This document shows positions 29,229-42,400 of a stretch of DNA of 64,000 nt, one piece after another. The DNA is from Lates calcarifer (Eukaryota > Chordata > Actinopteri > Centropomidae), in contig NC_066850.1 of NCBI RefSeq assembly GCF_001640805.2, positions 2,701,549-2,765,548 on the forward strand. The letters run 5' to 3'. A program made the position numbers and the translations under genes. The notes under the pieces were generated by a model. It did no database searches and had not been told where the DNA came from. It saw only the letters and a program-made list of their open reading frames with translations. Numbering within the stretch: the stretch's first letter is position 1; every line of letters starts with the position of its first letter.

Positions 29229-29243
29229 ATAATATATATATAT

Positions 29244-29274
<31 letters not shown>

Positions 29275-29280
29275 ATATAC
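29229..29280. repeat. AT-rich (TA)n repeat
   Basis: Alternating TA steps with a few TG interruptions, in the dhx57 intron just upstream of the first coding exon. Confidence 0.9.
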
Positions 29281-30272
29281 ATAAAAGGAGCCCAGCTTCA
29301 AAGTATCACCTCCAACACGCTACAGATTCACGGCTGTCACACCAAAGTGTACTCACCTTCAATCAGTGTCCTCTCATAGCAGCCAACAATCTGTGAAGAG
29401 AGGGATAAGATGTTTTGGTTATGTAAATCTTCTCAGCCCTGGCAGGGAACAATAGTCCTGGATATACCAGAGAGAGCTGCTGGTTGCGGACCCGGGCAGA
29501 GCAGACTACTGTACATCCACTGCAGTCGCACATAGCTGTGGGGTGGCTCGTCGTGGCACTTCAGTTCAAGTGCGAGCAATGAGGTGGTGGCTGACACGCA
29601 GCGCTGGTGGCTACAATTATGCAATCACACTGAGCACGCAGACCAACAACCCAACAAGAGCGATGACCATTTAACTTCACGCCCGGCTGGCTGACAGTGC
29701 CTTTTATTAGCAAGTTACAAAAGAGCTGGATTAAGCTCCTATTAGAAATAACGTGGTGTTGTTGTGCCGCTACTGATACGACTGTCAGTTACAAGTATCA
29801 AGCTTGAGCTAGCTAACAAGCTAGCAGGCTCACTCCTCACTTTTGATTTAACAAGCTAGCGTTAGCTCAGCTAAGAGGGGCTTCCTCACAAGTCAGGTCG
29901 AGAGGTTAAATGCTAAGAACGCCATAAAAATACATTGCGCTAAATTATAACCGATAAAAAATAAAAAGTTATTGCAAAACTTTACTTTCATAACAAGTAG
30001 AAACAAACCTGAGGCAGCTGTGTAAACCACCGGTAGCCCGCATCTCTTTCATTGGTCGAAACTCAGGGTTCAAAGTTTCTTTTCCGGTGTCCGGTAACGT
30101 TTGAGCGAGGAAACGAACAACACTTTGTACGTGTATTATTTAAAAAGCAATTTTTGGAAGTTGTAGGGTTAAATTAAATGTGACACATGTTGAGTGAAAC
30201 TACGTTTTTTTAAATTAAAAAAGTAAATGTAAAAAAAAAAAAAGTACCTTTTGAAGCTAGGGCTGCAAATCC

Positions 30273-30286
30273 GTAACCATGGTAAC
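30273..30286. promoter_or_regulatory. Palindromic RFX X-box
   Basis: GTAACCATGGTAAC is a perfect palindrome that satisfies the X-box consensus GTNRCC-N(0-3)-RGYAAC. It lies 85 bp upstream of the morn2 start codon, the usual distance for RFX targets, many of which are ciliary or testis genes. Confidence 0.8.
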
Positions 30287-30370
30287 GTCAGTTTACGTCG
30301 AGCCGTTAGTACAACGCAGACGGCGGAGAGCTTATTTTAGAGCAGTCAGGACTGGTTATATTTAGGGCAA

Positions 30371-31564
<1,194 letters not shown>

Positions 31565-32110
31565 GCAGTGTATAAAACACATTAAACTAAGGATGAGGAT
31601 TTCCCCCCTCAGGGCACTGTATTCTCCAGAATTCCTTATTTACACGTGATAAATTTACCGCTCAGATAAACCTGTGTTTCTGCTCAAAACCTCTGAGATC
31701 AGTCATCCATGTGTTTCTGTGTATCGGTGGTTAAATATCCATGAAATCAGTGAGTCATGTCTCCTGCTCTGAGTCACTCTCTCAGCTCTGTCTCCTGCTT
31801 TACTGGTCGTGGTGCTCCGACACAGCAAGTGTCTCTTTATGTGAGCTTCATTTCACTCTAAGAATTATTTATGACTCAAATAAAATTTAAAAAACACCCG
31901 AATAAAACTCCCTGGTTAGACTTTATCTCGACTCTAAGTGGGTGAAGGACGAGCACAAAGCAGTTTTACATCATTACACCGCCAGCCAATCACAGAGGGG
32001 CATGTGGTCACATCCCCATCCACAACAGCTGTAGCCAAATGGTTGGAACATTGGCCTGAGGAGGTGTGTGATGTGATGTGAGTGTGTGGTCAGTTTGACC
32101 TTCAGTGTTA

Positions 32111-32175
<65 letters not shown>

Positions 32176-32270
32176 TGTGTGTGTGTGAACCAGCTCTCCA
32201 CCCGCTGTAAGCCTGCACAGCCCCGTCATCAGCTAATGAACAAACACCTCACAAACAATCGCAACTGTTC
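31565..32270. other. morn2 3' UTR and intergenic region with (GT)n microsatellite
   Basis: AATAAA hexamers at about 31879 and 31903 probably end morn2. A long (GT)n tract occupies 32113-32190. No coding exon is visible. strip2 converges from the right and probably ends near 32270. Confidence 0.6.
32113..32190. repeat. (GT)n microsatellite
   Basis: About 37 GT repeats with one TTT interruption, between the 3' ends of morn2 and strip2. Likely highly polymorphic. Confidence 0.95.
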
Positions 32271-34134
32271 AACATAGTTTAATAAGCAACTCTGATATTG
32301 TAATTTGTCATTCTGTTTAATAATGCCTCTATGGATCTGTAATTGCACATACCCCTGAACAAATTCAGTATTGAGTATTTATCTATACTATACAAATATG
32401 GAAATGTGTGTAACAAAAACACATATATACTGTAATAACATCCATACAATGCTGAACACTCCTGGTAATATACTGTACCGGATACAAGAAAACGGCAATT
32501 TTCATTGATTGTACAATTTTCAGGTAGAAAATAACATTTCTGTATTGCAAACCTTTAGTGGTGATTTGAATGAAAAACCTTAAACGTCATCATGGAGGCA
32601 ACAACAGTGAAATAACGATAGAAAATGGCACTCAAATTTGGCACAAGATACAAAAAATACATCTGAACTTGAAATGCAACCGACATAAATACTAAACTCA
32701 CGATGAGTTATTGTGACAGTGTACAGCCTATGCAGTAAATGTCTAGTGCTTCAGGTGTTATTTTAGTAGAAGAATGTGATGATAAGTGTGTATTCATCAC
32801 TACAGGTAATGAGCTAGATGATGGGAAGGAAGCTTTTAAAACTGTTGCAATATATTATCTCCATAAACCTGAGAATCTATAAAGTATATAATAATATTTT
32901 TTAAAGATTTCACCTTCCTGAAGAAGAAAAAATAAATAAAATCCCTTGCAATGAAGAACACTGTGACTTTAAGATTAAAAAAGTACACTTCTAATTGTGC
33001 ATTATTAGACAAAAAAGCCATTCCAAATACCATATTAAAGTGTGAACAGGTACTCAAAACAAAACAGTGGCCATGCACATTTCCACAGAGAAGCACAAGA
33101 CTGAGTGTTCTATACAAAGATAATACAGGACGGCTCTGGACCCCTCTGAGGTGATCGATTACATCTGAACAGTGATATGATAAAAAAAAAACGGGACCAT
33201 GCTTAGTCTTCTGTGCTTGTCTGTGTGCTTCAGTAGTAGAGACATTTCCAGGAAAACACCTCCGAGCTCTCAGCTCTGGTGGTAGGTAGTCGCAGGTGGA
33301 GGAACGATAAAGGTACGAACTAGAAAAGACAGCACCATTTTTTGTGAGCGTTCTTCGGCGCGAGCTCAGCGGTTTACGTACAGTGTTGTGCTGCTGTCGG
33401 GCAGATGGAGAGCGAGTCAGCGGGTTGTGGACATGAATAAATCCTAGATGGCATCAGTGATTACAGATCTGACTGTGTGAGGTCAAAGACACTGACACTT
33501 TCTGGAATAACAAGGATTCTGTTAGAAGATTAATTTTGTTTTAAAAGAGAACAAATGAGTAACTACTAGCTTTTTTGTGCTCTAAAAACCATCTTCTATA
33601 CTTTTTTCTTTCTGCACATACATACTCATAACATCATGAACAAACCATACACTTACAGCTGGTATATTTCTTTTTTTTTTTGGAGGAAACAGCTCCAAAC
33701 TTCTACATTTGCACTATCAAAATGACCCTGTGGTTTGCTTCCAAAAGGCCTTTTTTTCTAAAAAATACATAAGAAAAACTTTCAAATCCGTCACCGACAA
33801 ACTACAACCCATCAGGCTCTGAGACAAAATAATAAAAAAGGCATAAACTGATTAGAAATCATTTAAATTTACATCCTCTTTCAAAAAAATCATGTATCAT
33901 AAAATGTTTAAGCACGCACATTGATATAAATAAACATCACTAAGGAGTCGAAAAAGCACCAACATCTTATAAAGGGGGATTTATGTTGTTGTGTAACATG
34001 GGGGGGGCAGTATAACTGGCCAAAACAGTCTCCTGCTACAGTGATACCAGATGTTTCTTATGAACTGCTACCTCTGTTCTTGCCTGTCACATCCACAGTA
34101 GTTCACAGTAGTCATAGGCACATGTTAGTGCGTG

Positions 34135-34173
<39 letters not shown>

Positions 34174-34345
34174 CGAGCTCACAGTCAGCTTTGCTCCATC
34201 TCCTCCCATCGCTGCATGGCCCTGGAGGTGACCTCTCTTTCCTCCCTTCTCTCTGCACCTTAAAACCGCTGCCGCAGGCTCGTATGTGACCTCTACACTC
34301 CCCTCCTCCTCCTCCTCCTCCTCCACCCCTCTCCCTTCCACTCCA
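32271..34345 (-). other. strip2: strip2 3' UTR (about 2.1 kb)
   Basis: Sequence downstream of the strip2 stop at 34346-34348 with no other gene. A reverse-strand ATTAAA at 32278-32283 is a likely poly(A) signal. It contains a (GT)18 microsatellite at about 34137-34172 and several AT-rich stretches. Confidence 0.6.
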
Positions 34346-37300
34346 TCACGGATTCTGTAGCAGCCCCTCCCACTGGATCGGCTGGGAGAACACCTCCCTC
34401 TCCAGCCACATCTCGTAGCTGTAGTGGAAGTCCTCGGGCAGCTCCACGCGCTGGCCCAGCACGCTCTGCAGGCAGTTATCCACGGGCGTGAAGTCCCCGT
34501 TCTTGTTCTTGTCGTAGCGGCGGCTGTTAAACTTCTCGATGCTCTCGCGCAGGGCGCACTCCTCCGCCTGGAAGTCCCAGGGCCGCGCATCGATATCTGG
34601 GACGAGAGGAAAAGAGCATCTGTTCAATCTGCGCTTCACTCATATGTTGGTTAGTTCCATGATATTTAATCTTTCTTTCTTCCTCCATCCACTCCCTCTA
34701 ACGCTCATGGTGACAGATCACTTGCTCTCCCCCGAGGGACCGTGACCCTGAAAAGCCCCCCCCCCCCGCCATATCTGTTGCTATGGCAACACTGTTGGAG
34801 CACTGTATTTCACACAATCACACAATAACCGTACATACAGACACATAAATACACACCCAACATTAATTTTACGATCAGCCTTTATGAACCTGACATGTTC
34901 ACACAGCTTTGGGTGGATGTACTCTTTATAGCCTTTGTTGTATTAATCAGCTGTGTGAGAGGCTCGGAGCAGGACTGCTGGGACTAATTATCACCATGAC
35001 CACTTCATTTATGGATATCCCAGAGGCTAAATTGAGCTACGGCTCCAGGAGACTGACAAATAAAGGCCAGAATGTGTCTGAGCACTGCAGATGATCCCTA
35101 AATATATCGTGAGATATAATGTTCCTGCCAACTATAAAAGTCTTTGACACTATTTTTTCTTGAAGCTGCATTTGATTCAATCACCATATAAGCATTTAAT
35201 TTGTAAGACACAGTGGCAGCCTGGTGCTGATCTGACTCATGTTGGATGTGAGCCATCGGTTCTTTAGCAGCTCAACTTAACTCAAAGCGATCAGTTTAAA
35301 CAGATCCTGAATCTGGTTCGGCAGACTGCCCTTTACCGTTTCCATAGGCCCAGTCGTCATTAAGCCTGTGGCGGACTTTCTGGTAGATGGCCGACATGGT
35401 CTTCATGTTGCTCTTCCTCCACTGGCGGCCCAGGTACTTGGTCTGGATCTTAAGCAGCTTGAGGACGTAGAGCTGCATCATGGCCTGTTTGACCTTCAGA
35501 GCTCTCTTCAGGATGGGAGCGGACTTGAACACCACCAGCATCTGGTCAGGGAATAAAGAGGGGAGCGTGTCCGGTTTATCAGAGGCAGCCATGGCCCGAA
35601 CAAGTGCTTTGCAGCCCTAACTCTTCACACTGACCTTGGCCTGGATCTGAGTAAAAATAACCTACTAGTGGTTAGTCAGAGGCTTTTGTGCCAGGTCACA
35701 GTGTAACCATTTATGTCCTGCCGGGTCCCAGATGCTGAGGGTCGACCTGGTCACGTGTTTAATGCTCACCATGGTCCTCGAGTGTTTCCACTTGGTCAGC
35801 TTGTTCAGGATTCTCAGCAGGTTGATACAAGAGAACAGGTTCCTCCAGCAGAACTGGTTGTTGTCTCCTGCTTCCTGAAAACACACACACACACATAAAG
35901 TGAGGTCACGACGACATTTGGAGGACCACACTCACACAGTAAGGATCAACCAGGTGTTTTTGACTCACCAAGCTCTCAGCTGTGAGCTCAGGCATCTCGT
36001 GGACCACGCAGTGGGGAAAGTCCAGCACACAGATACTGCAATGAAAACACACAAGAAGCTACACTTTTATACAGCCCAGTAGATTTGTCAGTCTGAACAG
36101 ACCGGCTCGATCCGGTCACCTGCAGAGCAGATCTCCTGTCACCTAATTTGTAGCTTAATGTTTAGTTTTTTTCCCTCACACCTGAGTTTCCTGTGACTGC
36201 ATTGCTGCTGTGAAGCCATCTGTGCCACCTCCTGAAAGTCCGCTGATGTACATCCGTGAAATATAAGAGTCACAGCCGTAATACAGAATACTTGGTCACC
36301 TGTTTTGTCCTGTTACACCAGAAGGAGTTTCTGACTTTTGCTATGAGGATTTTTAAACTACTTTGCTTCAGTTTGATATTTTGTGCAGAGCGTTATCAGC
36401 GTGAACCGGAGTACTGGTTTTAGTGCGAGAGGAAAGGATCCTACCTGTTTTTGGCACTGATATAGGACATGATGTTCTGGTTGAAGAACTTGAGGATGAG
36501 TGGGATACAGTTGGCAAACACCAGGTGCTGGGAGACAATCTCGAAACTGCAGAGGATAGAAGAGGCGGCAGCGTGGAAGAGTTAGAGAGTTTCACAGTCT
36601 GGAAAAAGAGCAACAACTAAAAAACTATAACTCTTCATTTGATTTGTTAAAAGCCTGATTTTATCCTTCGGCCTTATATTTAAAAACTTATTTCATAGTA
36701 ATAAAGCATGTTTTCCATGTTGTAAAAGATACAGTAAAGGGCTGACAGATGATAATGTCAATGAGACAAACCCTGGAATAGAAAATCCATATCTCTAGAG
36801 AGAACAGAAGAGAAAAAATAATCCTTTAGCCAATAATCCTGTATCATTGATGAGTTTCCTGTGTGGGGAAAAGGTCAAGAACCAGGGGATTTTTATCCTC
36901 ATGTGGCCGCTATATAAATCCTTCACCTCATCCAAGAAGCTTTACAAAGATTAAAAACAGGAATGATTCTGCTGCTGAAACAATCATGAGCTCATATTTC
37001 AGTATTTTATTGACGGCATTTGTTTAAAATATATTTCACCTTGTTTTCTTCATGTAATGATTCCTCATTAACTAATTCACCCTTCAAATCAGCTGTTATA
37101 ATGCAGTGTTTGTGTGGTGGTTGGTTGCATTCTGGTAACATTTTCTAAGTGTAATCTCCTTATTTGGCAGCAGAGGGCGCTACCGCTTTAATGAAGAGCA
37201 GCTGATTGAATCAGTGGAGTAATGTCCCCTCCTAGCAACATAAAATATCCCCATACCTCTGAACCAAAGTGCTACTGATAGCAGAAATAAAACAAGATAT

Positions 37301-37829
37301 TGAGTCAGACCAAACTCCCTTCAAAAAACAGCAGATTTTAGACCAGATTTTCTCTTTAAATCTTTCTGTTTTCTGTCTTTGTTGAGATAACCAGAGCTCC
37401 AACCGCGAGTCTATCAGGCTGATGCAGGTTGTGAGGTGTGAGGGTGAGGGGGTGGAGGTCCAACAGTAGGGGGGAGGGGGAGGAGGATGAAAGGAGGAAA
37501 GTAATGGCACGCTTGACCGGATAATCGAATGGAGGGTGGCGCAGGTAGCACTGGGGGAGGTGCAGGGATATTAGTGTATGTGTGCGCTGAGGGGGGAGGA
37601 GAGATGGATAAAGAGAAGAAAAACGAAAGAAGAGAGAAATATGGTAATGTGAGAACTGAAGGAGTACAATGTGTGTGTGAGTGTGTGTGTGTGTGACCTG
37701 ATAGATATGGTTGAGCTTGAAGTGCTTGAGGAGCAGCAGCAGCAGAGCAGAGATGGCCTTGACGATGATTTCCTTGTGGCGGTTCACGTCAATTCCCAGC
37801 TTCATGCTTTGAAGGACTGTAATACTGGA

Positions 37830-37884
<55 letters not shown>

Positions 37885-39375
37885 CTGTAAGACCTTCACA
37901 TCTGCGATAATACAGCTTTGTCTCAACAGGAGAAAAACATAAGCATTAAGAGACAGACTGTTCACTCCCCTTTGAAAACAAGCAGATATTCTGATTATTG
38001 TGTTCATGTTATATCTGAGGTTTTTCCAGCTGGTGTGCAATGTCAAACCAAGCTGAAAAAACTAGGAGTTTCAGCCATGAAAATGTCAGACAGGGTTGTG
38101 TTTTTTTTATTCTTTTGCGAAACAGGAAAACTGTCTTTCAGTTCGCTGGCTGAGCGTCAGCCGGTCTAAAACTGGGCTCTCCTGCAGACTACAAACAACC
38201 CACTGTGAGTGTATTTCTGATATTATTCCACCAGCCAAGAAAAATGCTATAAAAAGCAGACTTTTCTTGCCCATGTTTTTATACAAATATAGAGAAGAAA
38301 AGTGGATTTCTGGAGTTGTGTAGCTCTATATGTCTGCAGTTGCATGAAGAAATTATATTAGCATCAGTATTTCCACAACACTTACGGCATCTCCTCAGGC
38401 AGCACATCAGCCAGGATGTTGATAGAGTCGGTTTTGGCTTTGGAGGTGGGAGCAGCGGCCAGCAGCAGCTTCAGGAGGGCGATCTGACACAGAGCACAAG
38501 GAGAAACATTACACTCAGACACAGTCTGAAACATAACATATAGCAGAACATGATGTTTCATGAGCTACTCACCACATACTGGGAAAGGTTAGGAAGCATG
38601 CCCAGGTACAGCATCTCTGCAGGTGTCTCCTCCACCTCCTCCTCACCCTGCTCAGCAAAGGAGTCAGCATTTAAATATATATATATCACATTTATCTAAT
38701 TGTTGAAGTTAAGTTGAAGTGTGACAATAAAAAACATTTCAGACCAGAGTCAGTGGACACTGCTGCAGCTCCTCTTCCCTCTTGATCTGGACTTCAGCAA
38801 TAGACACATATTTGTGCTGGAGGAGAGAGACAGCACAAATGTCTGTTAATTATCATGGCTAACTGATAACCAGAGGGATGTTCCTCTGTGTCTCGACACC
38901 TCTCAGTCTGTTTACACAGCAGCTATGGATTTTTAAGCAGGATGCCAATGTCATGGGATCCAGCAGCGAGGGAGTATTGATTAGGAGACAATAATGAGCC
39001 AAAGAGGAAAAAGAGGAAGGAGAAGGACACTTGGAAATGGGAATCTGTGTGTTAGTCCTCCTCCACTCACCTGTTTAAGAGTCTTGACGCTCTCGTGGAT
39101 GGGTCTGGGCAAGCCCACCAAGGTCTCTGTGTCACTGTAAAGCAAAGAGCAGTTACAGCAGACTGAGAGAAGAATAAGATTAAAAAACAATATCTTATGG
39201 TGTCTGATGAAATACCCACTTTCCCAGAGTGAAGCCGATGAACTTGTTTCTACTGGTTTCCAGGAAGTGCTCGATGTCTTTCTCCCTGTGAATGCAGAGA
39301 CAGTCAGATTTTAGATTCATCCTGAGCACCCTGTATCCCAACGGGCGCCTAAACAGCTGTTTTTAAAGGGAGCAC

Positions 39376-39413
<38 letters not shown>

Positions 39414-42400
39414 TGTGTGTGTGTGCACAGACCTGCACAAACGCACACATTAGCTTTCTAAAATCTCATCAGTCACACTGTGCTGCCGCTCTCTGTTCGT
39501 AGGGTTCAGAACCTCCCACTGATCGGCACTTAATCAGCCCTGCGTGTTGCAGCACTCTGATCCAGAGACAGAGTAATGAACACACTTAATGATAAGGTTC
39601 GCTCAAGGAGAGACCTAATATAGGTTTGTGTCGTCTCTCAGATGCATAATTCATGTCCCCAAAGCAGCAGAGGCGCCCTGGAGACACCCAGGCTACTGTC
39701 TGGAAAACACAGATGGAGAGCATATTGCTGGATGATAGCGAGGAGAGAAAACTGAGATTTAATATTTAGTTTAAACTCCTCAAATGGTGGCACAGAATCA
39801 GGGTGGGAAGCTGACACCAGCTGCCAGCCAAATGGTGTGAAGTCCTGACTGTGGGTGGGAAGTTTTCTCTACTATAGGAGTCAAAATGGCGGACGGGCAA
39901 CCATCATTTGGAGGATTTATTCTGTGTAAAAGCACAGGTGCTGATAAGCTGATAAAACGTGTGCTGGGGATCATTTTAAACAGCTAAAGTAATGAACACT
40001 TGTATTATTTTCATAGAAAGGTCTCACATAAGCTGCTTATAACACTTCTTTTCTGACTTTAAGGATTTGTATGGATATCATTAGTGAAATTTATCCTGAT
40101 TTATGCGTGATAATAAAACTGTAAGATGGCACTTTAAAGCATCTTTTCAAACACTGGAAGCAGACATACAGCTGCAGCTTCTAATTGTTAAAAAAGCCCA
40201 AATATATTTTAGCAGTATTTTATAGTTAACAGGTGTTTATTTCAGTCTAAAAACGAATCAAAAGCTGATCCATTAACCTGACTTTAGGGGCCCAGGGGAG
40301 GCCCTTGGGGAAGTTGACCCTCTCAGTTGGAGGTCTCAGAGGAGGCGGTGGAGGCGGAGGCTGGATGATGACATCACGGTCCAGGGGATCCACCTCGCCC
40401 TCGATGCCGCTGTCCGTGTCCTCGGGGTCCTCCTCCTCGTCGCGGGCGTCGTCGTTCTTGAAGGGGTCCCGCTCGTTGTACGTGTCCAGGCTGTCCTGTT
40501 TGACCAGGGGCTGGGACAGAGACAGAGAGAGGGACAGGTGGTTAGAATCAGACTGAGTGACTAACCCATCCTATATTATTACGTTTTCATAAAAATAAGC
40601 AGCAAAGTTGTAAAAATTGTCTAGACCCAAATCCACCCCACACCCTTTAGTCTTTAACAAGCTAACTCATGCTGTTAGCTTACAATAAATAAACTGATTA
40701 AGAGCTTAAACGTACTTCTGGACAAAAGAGCAAGGAAAGCAGTATGTTAAGAGTTAAAGTCACGGAAGTTTAAATGTCACTATACTGATGCTCAGAAAAT
40801 GCTATGTCCTAATTTTGGCAAACTAAAGGAGTGAACTGATTTTATTTTATTTACTGGTGTCTACATCTAGTTCTCTGTTGAGTTTTTCATTGCATTATTT
40901 AAACATTATAGGATGTGAAGACGGTAGCAGGAATAATGTAAAGCAGACACAGATGTAAAAAGCTACAGTTAAAGTGCAGGTAGACTCTAAGTATTCCAGG
41001 TGACACTGATGTTTCTTTAATCACAATGTGTAAAAGGAAAAAAACACACACTTAATCTGGCAGTTTCAACTGAGACTTGTACCAGTTGGATCCATACAAT
41101 AGCAAATTTACACTTAATGCACAACCCAGGAGAGTTTCTTGCAGACAAAGCATTACAGAAAGCTGCTGACAGGGCTATTTCTGTTGTATCACATATTGGC
41201 CACAGTGGAAACATACTGTGTACAGCCTAAGAAATCATAAAAGCAGTAAGGTTTGTGGTGTGAAGGAATCCCAAAAGACTGGCACAAAAAAAAAGGAAAC
41301 ACTGGCCTCATTTTTTAAATGATGATTTGACTTTTCGGGGAAACTTTTTGGAAGAAAGTAAGATGAGAGGAAAAGATTTCACTCATATCTGTCAGTTACA
41401 GGCTTTGCATGCTCATGTTTTTAGTGATCATGTCGGACTAGATTTTGCAAAACAAAGATCAGTCAGGTGCAGATTGTACTCGACCGGCCAGTGGACAGTT
41501 AAGCATAAAAACTGGAAAAAGGCTAGCTGTTTTCTTCCTCTTTTAGGTCTTAATGCTAAACTAAACTAATTGTCCCCTTGTCAGAGCCTCATACAGCTTC
41601 ATATTATCAACCAACCGGCACCTCTAAAGCATATAGAGGTGCTGGTTGGTGGATTTTTTAAGCTAAGCTAAGCTAAGCTAACTAGCTGCAGGCTCCACGC
41701 AGACATGAGTAGTATCAATCCTCTCATCTTGTCAAAGTCCCGTCATGGTACCAAAGTACCATACTGTCAAAATATAATGTCACATTTTCCTAAAATAAGA
41801 TGGAAAGACGACTTTCCACAGCAACTGCAAGCAACATTTCTGATTCAACTTACCACACGTTTGCACTTCAAAAGATACAGGCAGAAAATGCAAGCAAGAC
41901 CCAGTAAGACTTAAAACTTTATACTGAGATCTTATCGACAAACAATCTGTTTTCAGTTCAAGCTCGTAACACACTTTCAAACACATACACACACAGTATC
42001 TGAGTTCAAACAAGTCTCTAATGAATGACTGTGGCAATAGTGCAAGCATCAGGCATGAGTCAGCGTTCTGGACATTAGTTGAGCTGGTGCAGTCGATGTA
42101 TGGTGCGCCATTGGTAGTACTAATGCTGGACTATGTGAGGAGTACAGTGGGTGTATGGTGGAGAGGAGGGAGGGAGAGGAGGAGGAGGAGGAGGAGGAGG
42201 AGGAGAAACCGTGTCGTGAGCCATTCTCTATGGAGAAGCCATTCTCTGCTATGTGGGAGGTAAAGCTAGTGTGTATCTATCAGGGTTAGGGGGCAACTGC
42301 TTTCAATGACATCCATTTACGAGAGAGGTCAAGTGAAACCTAAATTACAGAAGTCAAATTATGTTCACAGTGATCTCAGTTCACCTCCTCAATGAATGCA

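Larger units (their letters stand above)
29192..30370. promoter_or_regulatory. dhx57 5' UTR exons and divergent promoter with morn2
   Basis: A non-coding dhx57 exon is visible at 29390-29357 (AG before, GTGAGT after). It holds a tiny upstream ORF of four codons. A further 5' exon probably ends at 30009 with GTTTGT. An AT microsatellite lies at about 29229-29280 in the first-coding-exon intron. An inverted CCAAT box (ATTGG, about 30050), an ETS-like TTTTCCGG (about 30080) and an RFX X-box (30273-30286) mark the shared promoter. Confidence 0.65.

Noticed and set aside
32008..32277. Open frames coding runs of Thr-His or Val-Cys
   Set aside because: They are translations of the (GT)n microsatellite.
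38573..38647. Val instead of Met at the strip2 exon 15/16 junction (SQY-V-IALLK) as a possible splice error
   Set aside because: The phase is correct on both sides and Met-to-Val is a mild substitution; no need for another splice model.
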